From Humibacillus xanthopallidus (GTDB lineage: Bacteria; Actinomycetota; Actinomycetes; Actinomycetales; Dermatophilaceae), in NCBI RefSeq assembly GCF_006717145.1, contig NZ_VFQF01000002.1, positions 930,001 through 994,000 on the forward strand: 64,000 nt of DNA, read 5' to 3'. Shown here piece by piece: positions 52,330 to 61,161 of the stretch (positions are counted from its first letter, which is position 1; each line of letters opens with the position of its first letter). The notes under the pieces were generated by a model. The model did no database searches, was not told where the DNA came from, and worked only from the letters and a program-made list of their open reading frames with translations. The position numbers were made by a program, and so were the translations under genes.

Positions 52330-54663
52330 TCAGCGGCGCCGGGCCTTGCGCCGGCGCTTGTCGTGGCGCTCGATGAGCTTCGCCTGCACGTCGTCGAGCG
52401 GCTCGCCGCTCTCGCTGAGGTGGTGGCGGACCCAGCGTCCGTCGGAGCCGAGGTCCCACCGCGACGTCGTGTCGGCGAAGCCGAGGTCGAGTAGGTCGGC
52501 GAACTCGAGGATGTGGCTCGGCTCGGTGATGCGCACGAGGGCCTCGACCCGGCGGTCGAGGTTGCGGTGCATCATGTCGGCACTGCCGATGTAGACCTGC
52601 GGGTCGCCGCCGTGGTCGAACCAGAAGACGCGCGAGTGCTCGAGGAAGCGGCCGAGCACCGAGCGCACCCGGATGTTCTCCGACAGGCCCTCGACGCCGG
52701 GCCGGAGGGCGCAGATCCCGCGCACCCAGACGTCGACCTTCACGCCGGCGATGCTCGCGCGGTAGAGGGAGTCAATGAACGCCTCGTCAACCATCGAGTT
52801 CACCTTGATGACGATGCGACCGGGAGGCGCCGCCTCGTCACGGTCCTCGTGGATCTCGATCTCCTGCTCGACGAGGTCGATGAGGCCCGAGCGCACGGAG
52901 CGCGGCGCGACGAGGAGGCGCTTGAACCTGCTCCGGGGAGCGAAGCCCGAGAGCAGGTTGAAGAGGCGTGACAGGTCCTCTCCCACCTGCGGGTCGGTCG
53001 TGAAGAGGCCGAAGTCCTCGTAGACCCGGGCCGTCTTGGGGTTGTAGTTGCCGGTGCCGATGTGGCAGTAGCGCACGAGCCCCTCGGCCTCCTGGCGCAC
53101 GACGAGGCAGAGCTTGGCGTGCGTCTTGAGCCCGACGACGCCGTAGACGACGTGGACGCCCGCCTCCTCGAGCTTGCGTGCCCACGAGATGTTGTTGACC
53201 TCGTCGAAGCGGGCCTTGATCTCGACCACCGCGAGCACCTGCTTGCCGGCCTCGGCGGCGTCGATGAGGGCGTCGATGATCGGGGAGTCGCCCGACGTGC
53301 GATAGAGCGTCTGCTTGATGGCGAGCACCTTGGGGTCGCCTGCAGCCTGCTCGATGAAGGCCTGCACCGAGGTCGAGAAGGAGTGGTAGGGGTGCTGGAC
53401 GAGCACGTCCTTGTTGCGCACGGCCGTCAGCAGGTCGATGGCCTTGGCGCTCTCGGTCGGCGCGAAGTCCGGGTGGGTGCGCGGGAAGAACTTCGCGAAC
53501 TCGAGGTCGGAGCGGTCGATGTCGGCGACCGTGAAGAGCCCGCGCAGGTCGAGGGGGGTCGGCAGCCGGTAGATCTCGCGGTCGCTGATCTGCAGCTCGC
53601 GGGCGAGCATGTCGAGCACCTTGGGGTCGATCTCCTCCTCGACCTCGAGGCGGATCGGCGGCCCGAAGCGCCGCCGTGTCAGCTCCTTCTCGAGGGCGGT
53701 GAGGAGGTTCTCGGCGTCGTCCTCCTCGACCTCGAGGTCCTCGTTGCGGGTGACGCGGAAGGAGAAGTGCTCCTGCACGAGCATGCCGGGGAAGAGCTGG
53801 TCGAGGTGGCTCGAGATGACGTCCTCGAGGGGCACGAAGCGCTTGCGCTCGATCTCGGAGTCGATGTCCTCCTCGACGAGGATGAAGCGGGGCAGGCTCG
53901 GCGGCACCTTCACTCGGGCGAAGTGCTCGGAGCCCGTCTTCGGGTTCTGCAGCAGGACCGCGAGGTTGAGCGAGAGGCCCGAGATGTAGGGGAACGGGTG
54001 GGCCGGGTCGACGGCCAGCGGCGTCAGGACGGGGAAGACGCGGTCGGCGAAGAAGAAGTGCAGCGGCTCGCGGTCGTCCTCGTCGAGGTCGTCCCAGCGC
54101 ACGATCGTGATGCCCTCGTCCTCGAGGGCGGGGCGCACGTCGTGCTGGAAGACCGCCGCGTGCTGGTGCATGAGCTCGTGGGCGAGCCGGGCGATGCGCT
54201 CGATGAGCTCGCGCGGCTCGAGCCCGGCGGCCGTGCGCACGGCGAGACCGGTGGCGATCCGGCGCTTCAGCCCCGCCACGCGCACCATGAAGTACTCGTC
54301 GAGGTTGTTGGCGAAGATCGCGAGGAAGCGGGTGCGCTCGAGGAGCGGCACGGCCGGGTCCATCGCGAGCTGGAGCACCCGCTCGTTGAACTGCAGCCAG
54401 GACAGCTCGCGCTCGAGGTAGCGGTCGGCGGGCAGGTCGTCCTCGGGCTCCGGCTGGGCCGCCGTGCCGACGAAGCGGCCGTTCGGGCCCCGGGCCGGCA
54501 CGCGGCGGCCCTGCACCGTGCTCGTGAAGGAGCTGACCTCGGCCTCGAGGCCCTCGCTCGCCGCGCCCTCCTCGGCGCGCGCGTCGTCGCCTTCCTCCGC
54601 GTCCGCACTCGCGCTCGTGCTCAGGTCGTCGAGGTCGGTGGTCGTGAGGCTCCCGGTGCTCAT
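52330..54663 (-). CDS. ppk: polyphosphate kinase 1
   Basis: The 777-residue protein has PPK1 domains in order: N domain ([20 protein letters not shown]), head, and two catalytic C domains. The autophosphorylated His is in [24 protein letters not shown], and [11 protein letters not shown] lies in the active site. It makes polyphosphate from ATP. The N-terminal 75 residues are an acidic, disordered extension. It sits beside the phosphate uptake genes. Confidence 0.96.
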   Translation of the reverse strand: MSTGSLTTTDLDDLSTSASADAEEGDDARAEEGAASEGLEAEVSSFTSTVQGRRVPARGPNGRFVGTAAQPEPEDDLPADRYLERELSWLQFNERVLQLAMDPAVPLLERTRFLAIFANNLDEYFMVRVAGLKRRIATGLAVRTAAGLEPRELIERIARLAHELMHQHAAVFQHDVRPALEDEGITIVRWDDLDEDDREPLHFFFADRVFPVLTPLAVDPAHPFPYISGLSLNLAVLLQNPKTGSEHFARVKVPPSLPRFILVEEDIDSEIERKRFVPLEDVISSHLDQLFPGMLVQEHFSFRVTRNEDLEVEEDDAENLLTALEKELTRRRFGPPIRLEVEEEIDPKVLDMLARELQISDREIYRLPTPLDLRGLFTVADIDRSDLEFAKFFPRTHPDFAPTESAKAIDLLTAVRNKDVLVQHPYHSFSTSVQAFIEQAAGDPKVLAIKQTLYRTSGDSPIIDALIDAAEAGKQVLAVVEIKARFDEVNNISWARKLEEAGVHVVYGVVGLKTHAKLCLVVRQEAEGLVRYCHIGTGNYNPKTARVYEDFGLFTTDPQVGEDLSRLFNLLSGFAPRSRFKRLLVAPRSVRSGLIDLVEQEIEIHEDRDEAAPPGRIVIKVNSMVDEAFIDSLYRASIAGVKVDVWVRGICALRPGVEGLSENIRVRSVLGRFLEHSRVFWFDHGGDPQVYIGSADMMHRNLDRRVEALVRITEPSHILEFADLLDLGFADTTSRWDLGSDGRWVRHHLSESGEPLDDVQAKLIERHDKRRRKARRR

Positions 54664-54793
54664 GTGCCCATGGTGGCACCGATCGGCCCGGCTGGGGTCA
54701 ACATGTCTCGCCCCCGGGCGCTCGCCCCCGACGAGTCTGTATGCCGTCCCGCCCGGTCCCGCTCGCCGGCACCCCCTGCCGCGCGAGCGCCCT

Positions 54794-55711
54794 TCAGGGG
54801 CGGGCGAACTGCTGGTGCACCTCGACGTCGGTGAAGCCCAGCGCCGAGTAGGTGCGCACGGCGGCGACGTTCTCCTCGTCGACGTAGAGCACGACCCGGT
54901 CGAGGCCGAGCGAGCGCAGGTGGTCAAGGCCCAGCACCGTGACGAGACGGCCGAGTCCCTGCCCCTGCCGCTCCGGCGACACCGCGACGACGTAGACCTC
55001 GCCGACCTCGCCGTCCGGGGGGTCGACCTTGGTCCAGTGCGAGGCGGCGAGCCGGTCGGGGTCGGCGGCGTCGACGACAAAGATGAGCCCTGCCGGGTCC
55101 CACCACGGCTGTGCGATCCGCTGCTCGAGGTCGGGTCGCCGGAGCGAGCCCTGCTCGGGGTGGTGGGCGAAGGCGGCTGCGTTGAGGGCCAGCCAGGCCT
55201 GCTCGTCGCGTCCGCGCTCGAAGGTGCGGACGGCATACCCCGGCGGCACGGCGGCGACAGGCCACGGCGTTCCGGACTGCAGCGAGCGGCCCATCACGTG
55301 CAGGCGGCGCACCGGCTCGACGCCGAGGGCGGCGGCGAAGGAGGAGGCAGCGGCGGCGCTCGCGCCGGAGCCGTGGCTCCAGATGCGGGCGTCGCGGGGG
55401 AGCGCGTCGGCCAGGGCCCGGCCGACCCCCTGCCGGCGTGCGGTCGGGGCGACGACGAGCTCGGCCGACGGGGGCTCGCCCGCGACGCCGTCGCGGCACT
55501 GGGCATAGCCCACGACAGCGCCCGAGCCGTCGAGGGCGAGCACGTGCTCGACGCCGTCGACCTCGCGCGCGCCCGCCGAGAGGCGGAACTGCTCCGACAG
55601 CGGGGCGGAGCCGTCGTGCCGGGTGGCCTCCTGCGCGAGTGCCAGCACCGCCTCGGCCTCGGGGGCGGTCAGCGGGTGCTGGTGGTCGCGCACGGCGAGG
55701 GTCGGCGGCAT
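54794..55711 (-). CDS. mshD: mycothiol synthase MshD
   Basis: The 305-residue protein from ATG 55711 has two GNAT acetyltransferase domains. The N-terminal one has [18 protein letters not shown]. The C-terminal one has [25 protein letters not shown] and [29 protein letters not shown]. MshD adds the acetyl group to Cys-GlcN-inositol, the last step of mycothiol synthesis, which fixes the host as an actinobacterium. The start codon lies within an octamer copy (GT-ATG-CCG). A longer frame to 55786 is less likely. Confidence 0.92.
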   Translation of the reverse strand: MPPTLAVRDHQHPLTAPEAEAVLALAQEATRHDGSAPLSEQFRLSAGAREVDGVEHVLALDGSGAVVGYAQCRDGVAGEPPSAELVVAPTARRQGVGRALADALPRDARIWSHGSGASAAAASSFAAALGVEPVRRLHVMGRSLQSGTPWPVAAVPPGYAVRTFERGRDEQAWLALNAAAFAHHPEQGSLRRPDLEQRIAQPWWDPAGLIFVVDAADPDRLAASHWTKVDPPDGEVGEVYVVAVSPERQGQGLGRLVTVLGLDHLRSLGLDRVVLYVDEENVAAVRTYSALGFTDVEVHQQFARP

Positions 55712-55932
55712 ACGGCGATTCCACCACAGCCGGTGGACGAACCGGCGCGACCCCGGACCGACCGAGAGGGTGATCTGTCCGCCCAAGCACCCGCGTCGCC
55801 ACGAGTCTTCCCGTCTGCCACCGCGTCGTCATCAGTCTTTTACCCGACAACCCACATTTGGCACTCAGGCGAGGCTAGCCTCCCGTGTGATGCCCCCGGG
55901 CACCGAACACCACCGATGAGCAAGGGGAAGAC
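55712..55932. promoter_or_regulatory. divergent promoter region of mshD and the 5'-nucleotidase gene
   Basis: This 221-bp gap holds both promoters. A locally AT-richer stretch around 55835-55860 (TCTTTTACCCGACAACCC) is the best candidate for the rightward promoter. AAGGGGAAG at 55922-55930 is the ribosome site of the nucleotidase gene. I see no PHO-box-like repeat. Confidence 0.45.
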
Positions 55933-57798
55933 ATGTCCCGTTCCACCCGCCGCTTCGCGGGAGTCGCCGTCGCCGGCCTCTGCGCCGCGGCCGCGCTCGC
56001 AGCGCCGGCTGTTGCCGACAACGGCAACCAGAAGAGCGACCCGCAAGGCCCGCTGGTCAACATCCAGCTCCTGTCGTTCAACGACTTCCACGGCAACCTC
56101 GAGCCGCCGAGCGGCTCGAGCGGGCGCATCGTGGTCGACCACGCCCCTGACGCAAAGGACGCGGACAAGGACAAGAACGTCGCCGAGCCCATCGACGTCA
56201 CCGTCGACGCCGGCGGTGTCGAGTACCTCGCCTCCCACCTCGCGCAGGCGCGCCAGGGCCACCGCAACACGCTCACGGTCGCCGCGGGCGACATCGTCGG
56301 CGCGTCGCCGCTGCTGTCGGCGGCCTTCCACGACGAGCCGACGATCCTCGCGATGAACAAGCTGGGTCTCGACGTCACCTCGGTCGGCAACCACGAGTTC
56401 GACGAGGGCTACAAGGAGATCCAGCGTCTCGCGCACGGCGGCTGCATCGACGACGGCGACGGGCAGAACAACCAGAACTCCTGCCCGACCGGCTCCTTCC
56501 CCGGCGCGAGCTTCGACATCCTCGCCGCGAACGTCATCGAGAAGGCGAGCGGCCAGACGATCCTGCCCTCGTACTCGATCAAGAACCTCAACGGGGCCAA
56601 GATCGGCTTCATCGGCATGACCCTCAAGGACACGCCCAACATCGTCACCGCCTCGGGCGTGGCAGGGCTGGAGTTCACCGACGAGGTCAAGACCGCCAAC
56701 GCCCTCGTGCCGGTGCTCCGCGCGCAGGGCGTCAAGGCCATCGTCGTGCTCATCCACCAGGGCGGCACGCCCAGCGCGCAGCCGTGGACCAGCCCCGTCG
56801 ACGGCAAGTCGTACAACGCCAACCCGACCTACGACTACACGTGCCAGGGCGGCGGCAGCCTCAAGGACGACTCGGCGATCCTGCCGATCGCGGCGGGCCT
56901 CGATCCCCAGATCGACATGATCGTCTCGGGTCACACCCACCAGCCCTACGTGTGCAACGTCAAGGACCCGGCCAAGAACGACCGGCTCGTCACCTCGGCG
57001 TCGTCGTTCGGCCGACTCTTCACCGAGACGAACCTGCAGTACGACCGGCGCACGCAGGACATCGTGCGCAGCTCGGTCACCGGGACGAACATGATCGTCA
57101 CGCGCGACACGAAGGACCCGGCCCAGACGGCGCTCATCGCGCAGTACAAGGAGCTCGTGCGTCCGATCGCGTCCAAGGTCATCGGCCACATCACGCAGGA
57201 CGTCCTCAGGGGCGCTCCCGGCATCAACGCCGGCGGGGAGTCGCAGCTCGGTGACCTCATCGCCGACGCCCAGCTCGCCGACCCGTCGGTCGTCACCGGC
57301 GGCGAGAAGCCCGTCATCGCCTTCATGAACCCCGGCGGCATCCGCGCCGACCTCGTCTACGGCGCCTCGGGCTACGGCGAGGCACCTGGTGACGTCACCT
57401 ACGACGAGGCGTTCACGGTCCAGCCGTTCAACAACTACCTCGTGTCGATGACACTGACCGGGGCGCAGATCAAGGCGATCCTCAACCAGCAGTGGACCGG
57501 CAGCAACGCCGGGAGCGGCAAGAAGATCCTCCAGGTCTCGAAGGGCTTCGCCTACAGCTACTCCGGCACCACACTCGGTGCGGTGACGCTGGGCGGCAGC
57601 CCGCTCGTCGACGGCCAGTCCTACCGCATCGTGACGAACAACTTCCTGCAGGGCGGTGGCGACGGCTTCCCGACCTTCACGCAGGGGACGAACGTCTACT
57701 ACGGCGGGCTCGACATCGACGCGTTCGCCAACCACCTCGCCTCCTTCAACCCGACCGGCTACACGCCCGGTCCGCTGGACCGGATCTCCGGCAGCTGA
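55933..57798 (+). CDS. secreted bifunctional metallophosphatase/5'-nucleotidase
   Basis: The 621-residue protein has a signal peptide (RFAGVAVAGLCAAAALAAPAVA, cleaved near 29). Its calcineurin-type metallophosphatase domain has FNDFHGNLEP, GDIVG, GNHEFDEG, IHQGG and GHTHQPY. A C-terminal 5'-nucleotidase domain follows (MNPGGIRADL, QPFNNYLVSMTLTGAQIK, FLQGGGDGFPTF). It should release phosphate from extracellular nucleotides, supplying the Pit/Pst importers. No LPxTG anchor is present. A perfect 17-bp hairpin terminates it. Confidence 0.94.
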   Translation: MSRSTRRFAGVAVAGLCAAAALAAPAVADNGNQKSDPQGPLVNIQLLSFNDFHGNLEPPSGSSGRIVVDHAPDAKDADKDKNVAEPIDVTVDAGGVEYLASHLAQARQGHRNTLTVAAGDIVGASPLLSAAFHDEPTILAMNKLGLDVTSVGNHEFDEGYKEIQRLAHGGCIDDGDGQNNQNSCPTGSFPGASFDILAANVIEKASGQTILPSYSIKNLNGAKIGFIGMTLKDTPNIVTASGVAGLEFTDEVKTANALVPVLRAQGVKAIVVLIHQGGTPSAQPWTSPVDGKSYNANPTYDYTCQGGGSLKDDSAILPIAAGLDPQIDMIVSGHTHQPYVCNVKDPAKNDRLVTSASSFGRLFTETNLQYDRRTQDIVRSSVTGTNMIVTRDTKDPAQTALIAQYKELVRPIASKVIGHITQDVLRGAPGINAGGESQLGDLIADAQLADPSVVTGGEKPVIAFMNPGGIRADLVYGASGYGEAPGDVTYDEAFTVQPFNNYLVSMTLTGAQIKAILNQQWTGSNAGSGKKILQVSKGFAYSYSGTTLGAVTLGGSPLVDGQSYRIVTNNFLQGGGDGFPTFTQGTNVYYGGLDIDAFANHLASFNPTGYTPGPLDRISGS

Positions 57799-57823
57799 CG
57801 AGGAAGCGAACCCCGCACCACGA

Positions 57824-57860
57824 GGTATGCCGCCCAGCTCACCGAGCTGGGCGGCATACC
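57824..57860. terminator. perfect hairpin built from two inverted octamers
   Basis: Arms 57824-57840 and 57844-57860 pair perfectly over 17 bp around loop ACC, starting with GGTATGCCG and ending with CGGCATACC. It lies 25 bp after the nucleotidase stop and 27 bp before the convergent glnR stop. The octamer is thus part of a working-type bidirectional terminator. Confidence 0.88.
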
Positions 57861-57887
57861 GCTGTCGGGGGCGGGGTCCGAGGAGGG

Positions 57888-58583
57888 TCAGGCCCCGACG
57901 GGCGCGTCGGACGGGCGGTCCGGCACGAGGCGGTAGCCGACGTTGCGCACGGTGCCGATGAGGGCCTCGTGGTCGGGGCCGAGCTTGGCGCGCAGCCGTC
58001 GAACGTGGACGTCGACCGTGCGGGTGCCGCCGTAGTAGTCGTAGCCCCAGACCTCCTGGAGCAGCTGGGCGCGGGTGAAGACCCGGCCCGGGTGCTGCGC
58101 GAGGTACTTGAGCAGCTCGAACTCCTTGTAGGTGAGGTCGAGGGCGGCACCGCGGAAGCGCGCCGAGTAGCTCGCCTCGTCGATGACGAGCTCGCCCGAG
58201 GTGATCGGCATGTCGAGGTCGGCCTCGTCGTCCTGGCCCTTCGTCATGGCAAGGCGTAGGCGGGCGTCGACCTCGGCCGGGCCGGCGCTGTCGAGCAGGA
58301 CGTCGTCGAGGCCCCATTCGGCCGTGAGACCGGCGAGGCCGCCCTCGGTGAGGACAGCCAGCAGGGGCGTGCCGATACCCGTCGTGCGCAGGACCCGACA
58401 GAGCGAGCGGGCGCTCGCGAGCTCGCGGCGGGCGTCGACGAGGACGATGTCGCAGTCGGGGGAGTCGACGAGGGCGGTGGCCTCGGCGGGCAGGATCCGC
58501 ACCGTGTGGCTGAGCAGTCCGAGGGCAGGCAGGACCTCGGCGCTCGGAGCGAGCGCATTGGTCAGCAGCAGCAGTCGGGCCAT
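57888..58583 (-). CDS. glnR: GlnR-type orphan response regulator
   Basis: The 231-residue protein has a receiver-like N-terminal domain with [24 protein letters not shown] and a C-terminal winged helix ([54 protein letters not shown]). The N-terminal sequence matches actinobacterial GlnR, which works without Asp phosphorylation and controls nitrogen genes. No histidine kinase gene adjoins it, in line with that. It is divergent from moaD. Confidence 0.85.
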   Translation of the reverse strand: MARLLLLTNALAPSAEVLPALGLLSHTVRILPAEATALVDSPDCDIVLVDARRELASARSLCRVLRTTGIGTPLLAVLTEGGLAGLTAEWGLDDVLLDSAGPAEVDARLRLAMTKGQDDEADLDMPITSGELVIDEASYSARFRGAALDLTYKEFELLKYLAQHPGRVFTRAQLLQEVWGYDYYGGTRTVDVHVRRLRAKLGPDHEALIGTVRNVGYRLVPDRPSDAPVGA

Positions 58584-58699
58584 CTCATGCAGGATAGGCG
58601 AGACTGGTCACGTGCGGCCGGATGACGCTGCACGGTGAGACGCAGCGCGGACGCCCCCGCCGCGGCGTGACACGGCCACGACGAGCCCCCGGGAGAGAC

Positions 58700-58966
58700 A
58701 TGACGGCCCCGCAGACGCAGGCCGCGGTGACGGTGCGCTACTGGGCTGCGGCCCGGGCCGCGACCGGCGTCGACGAGCAGACCCTCGAGCTCGCGGTGCC
58801 CACGACGGTGGGCGTCGTCGTCGACGCTGCGGTGGCCGCCCACCCGGCGCTCGCGCGCGTCGCGCGCGTCGCCACCTTCCTGCTCGACGGACGCTCCGTC
58901 GGGCGTGACGCGCCGGTCGCGCACGGGGTGAGCCTCGAGGTGTTGCCCCCCTTCGCCGGCGGGTGA
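58700..58966 (+). CDS. MoaD/ThiS-family sulfur-carrier protein
   Basis: The 88-residue ubiquitin-like protein from ATG 58700 (GGGAGAG ahead) has VTVRYWAAARAATGVDEQTLEL and ends PPFAGG. The C-terminal Gly-Gly is the site that becomes a thiocarboxylate. It could serve molybdopterin, thiamin or another sulfur-transfer pathway; resemblance is closest to MoaD. Six bases separate it from the membrane-protein gene that follows. Confidence 0.88.
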   Translation: MTAPQTQAAVTVRYWAAARAATGVDEQTLELAVPTTVGVVVDAAVAAHPALARVARVATFLLDGRSVGRDAPVAHGVSLEVLPPFAGG

Positions 58967-58972
58967 TGCACA

Positions 58973-59830
58973 ATGGCGCCCGTGCCTGACGACGACGCCG
59001 CCACCGCCCCCGTGGGGGCGACCGGTCTGCCGCGCGCCCGGGCCGGTTCAGTCGGTTCAGTGCCGCCCTCCGCGGCTGTCGTCCGGTGGCTGGGGGTCGG
59101 GGTCACGCTCGTGGCCGCCGTCGCGCTCCTGCTCGCCGCGACGTGGGGGTATGCCGCGCTGCTCGGTGTGACCCTCGTGCTCGCCCTCCTCGTGGCGTGG
59201 GGATGGCCGCCGGTGGCCGAGTCGCGAACGCCCGACGCCACGTCGGTCGTGCTCGCGCTGTCGGCCGTCGCCATCGTGCTGAGCGCCCTGCGTGAGGACC
59301 TCGAGTGGCTGGCGGCCGGGGTCGCCTTCGGCATCCTGCTCTCCTTCTGCTCCCAGCTCATCCGGCCGCCGCAGCGCGAGGGGCTCGTGTTGACGTTGCT
59401 CGCGTCGTTCGGCGGACTCGTCGTCATCGCCTCGGGCACCTCTGCCGTCGTCGCGGCCTCCTCGTCCACCGGTGCTGCCGTGGCGGCGATCGGCGGTGCC
59501 GGGGTCGCCGCGGCACTGGTCGCCGACCTGGTCGCAGGGGTCGTCGCCCGGTCGGTGCACGACGAGCGGGCCGCCGGGGGAGTGCTCGCAGCGGTCGCCC
59601 TCGTGGCCGCTGTCGCGGGTGCCGTGCTCGTCGGAACCCGGTTCGACGAGGTCGGTGTGGGTGCGGCCGCCCTGGTCGGGGCCGTCGCAGGGCTCGTCTC
59701 GTGGGCACTGCGGCGCGTGCTCGTCCTCCAGCCGGCGATGTCGACCCTCCGGGGCCAGGTCGGCGCCTCGGTGGCGTCGGTGCTCGTCGTCGGAGCAGTC
59801 CTGCACACCGCAGCCACCCTCCTCAGCTGA
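58973..59830 (+). CDS. multi-pass membrane protein of unknown function
   Basis: The 285-residue protein has a 35-residue hydrophilic start and about seven to eight membrane segments rich in Ala/Val/Leu, with EDLEWLAAGVAFGILLSFCSQLIRPPQREG between them. It does not match a family I can name. Close spacing to moaD suggests co-transcription. The GGTATGCC octamer encodes Gly-Tyr-Ala inside the first helix. Confidence 0.8.
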   Translation: MAPVPDDDAATAPVGATGLPRARAGSVGSVPPSAAVVRWLGVGVTLVAAVALLLAATWGYAALLGVTLVLALLVAWGWPPVAESRTPDATSVVLALSAVAIVLSALREDLEWLAAGVAFGILLSFCSQLIRPPQREGLVLTLLASFGGLVVIASGTSAVVAASSSTGAAVAAIGGAGVAAALVADLVAGVVARSVHDERAAGGVLAAVALVAAVAGAVLVGTRFDEVGVGAAALVGAVAGLVSWALRRVLVLQPAMSTLRGQVGASVASVLVVGAVLHTAATLLS

Positions 59831-59835
59831 CCACG

Positions 59836-60027
59836 TCGAGTGGCCACTCCTGGTCGCCCCGACCAAGTCGAGTGGCCATTCCTGGTCGCCCCTACAGAGT
59901 CGAGTGGCCACTCCTGGTCGCCCCGACCAAGTCGAGTGGCCACTCCTGGTCGCCCCGACCAAGTCGAGTGGCCACTCCTGGTCGCCCCGACCAAGTCGAG
60001 TGGCCACTCCTGGTCGCCCTGACCGGG
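59836..60027. repeat. six tandem copies of a 32-bp unit
   Basis: Units start at 59836, 59868, 59900, 59932, 59964 and 59996. Each contains the palindrome GAGTGGCCACTC (one or two bases varied in unit 2) and the hairpin GGTCGCCCCGACC. There are no spacers, so it is a minisatellite and not CRISPR. It begins six bases after the membrane-protein stop, so some copies may be transcribed. Confidence 0.92.
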
Positions 60028-60090
60028 CCGAGTGGCCGCGTGGTCACATGTACAGCGGGACGACTGTGGTCCGTGAGATTCCTGTGGCCC

Positions 60091-60192
60091 GTGAGGTTGG
60101 GCGGCCACTCGAGGGTGCGTTGGGGCGGGTGGGGTTGCGTGGCCACTCGAGGAGAGGGGGTTGGCGCGGGTGAGGTTGCGTGGCCACTCGAG
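60091..60192. repeat. three imperfect GTGAGGTTGCGTGGCCACTCGAG copies
   Basis: Related 23-bp copies lie at 60091-60113, 60129-60151 and 60170-60192, spaced about 40 bp. They share the GGCCACTCGAG core with the arrays at 17.4 and 18.9 kb and the inner GGCCACT of the 32-bp array. No gene lies in 59831-60210. Confidence 0.85.
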
Positions 60193-60210
60193 TGTGCTTT
60201 GGGGCGGGTG

Positions 60211-60582
60211 TCAGTAGACGAGGGCCTGAGCCCCCGGCGCCATGACCTCCTCGACGAAGGCGGCGGCGCCGCGGACCTGCGCTCCCTCCACGAGCTCGCC
60301 CTCGGTCAGCTCACGTCGCGCTGCACACTGCGAGCAGACGGTGACCCGGCCCTCCGCGAGGAGGGCGTCGCGCAGGTCGGCGAGGCGGGCGGCATACGGC
60401 AGCTCGAACTCCTCTGCGCGGCCCGGCACGGCGAGCCACGATGCCTCGCCGGTGAGCCAGAGCGACACCTCGACGCCGCTCGCGACCGCGGTCGCGGCGA
60501 CGGTGAAGGCCTGCGAGAGCCGCTCGGGCGCCTCCACGCCGGAGGTCAGCTTGACGACGAGCGTGCGCGCGGGGGAGTCCAT
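60211..60582 (-). CDS. DsrE-family sulfur-transfer-like protein
   Basis: The 123-residue protein has TLVVKLTSGVEAPERLSQAFTVAATAVASGVEVSLWLTGEAS and two Cys in VCSQCAARR near residue 83, fitting the DsrE/DsrF/TusD-like fold. In sulfur oxidisers such proteins pass persulfide; here a cytoplasmic sulfur-relay or regulatory role is possible. It is divergent from the nitrobindin gene across 22 bp, so their promoters overlap. Confidence 0.85.
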   Translation of the reverse strand: MDSPARTLVVKLTSGVEAPERLSQAFTVAATAVASGVEVSLWLTGEASWLAVPGRAEEFELPYAARLADLRDALLAEGRVTVCSQCAARRELTEGELVEGAQVRGAAAFVEEVMAPGAQALVY

Positions 60583-60604
60583 GCGCTCAGGCTACGATCG
60601 CCGC

Positions 60605-61102
60605 ATGTTCAACCTCGACCAGGACATCCCCGAGCCGCTGCGTCCGCTGGCGTGGCTCATCGGTCGGTGGGAGGGCGCCGGCGTCGTCGGCTACCCGACC
60701 ATCGAGGAGGCGAACTTCGGCCAGGAGATCGAGGTGACGCACGACGGGCGCGGCTTCCTCAAGTGGGAGAGCCGGGCCTGGATCCTCGACAAGGAGTCCG
60801 GCGAGCGGGTGCGCCCCGCGGCGGTCGAGTCCGGCTTCTGGCGCCCGCTCGAGGGCGGGGAGGTCGAGCTGCTCCTTGCCCACCCGACCGGCATCCTCGA
60901 GCTCTACTACGGCACGATGGAGCCGGCCAAGATCCAGCTGAAGACCGACGGCGTGCTCCGGGCACCCGGCGCCAAGGAGTACAACGCGGCGACCCGGATG
61001 TACGGCCTCGTCGAGTCGCAGCTCTTCTGGGTCATGGACATGGCCGCGGTCGGCCAGGATCTGCAGAGCCACGTCTCGGCGCGGCTCAAGCGCGTGGAGT
61101 GA
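60605..61102 (+). CDS. nitrobindin-type heme-binding beta-barrel (THAP4-like)
   Basis: The 165-residue protein has the FABP-like ten-strand barrel with LIGRWEGAGVVGYPTI, the nitrobindin GxWxGxGxGxY motif (one Gly varied), and the proximal His context near the C-terminus (DLQSHVSARLKRVE). Family members bind heme and isomerise peroxynitrite to nitrate. It is followed by ygfZ in the same direction. Confidence 0.88.
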   Translation: MFNLDQDIPEPLRPLAWLIGRWEGAGVVGYPTIEEANFGQEIEVTHDGRGFLKWESRAWILDKESGERVRPAAVESGFWRPLEGGEVELLLAHPTGILELYYGTMEPAKIQLKTDGVLRAPGAKEYNAATRMYGLVESQLFWVMDMAAVGQDLQSHVSARLKRVE

Positions 61103-61161
61103 CCGCCGGGCCCGAGCGGCAGGGCCGTTGACGGAATGTCCTGCGTCCGTGCGATGGTTGC

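Noticed and set aside
55840-58317. Very long open frame (825 codons) antisense to the 5'-nucleotidase gene
   Set aside because: It has low-complexity Arg/Val/Asp composition caused by high-GC codon bias and no recognisable domain, while the opposite strand encodes a clear enzyme.
59836-60027. Possible CRISPR array
   Set aside because: The 32-bp repeats are contiguous without spacers, and no cas gene is present in the window.
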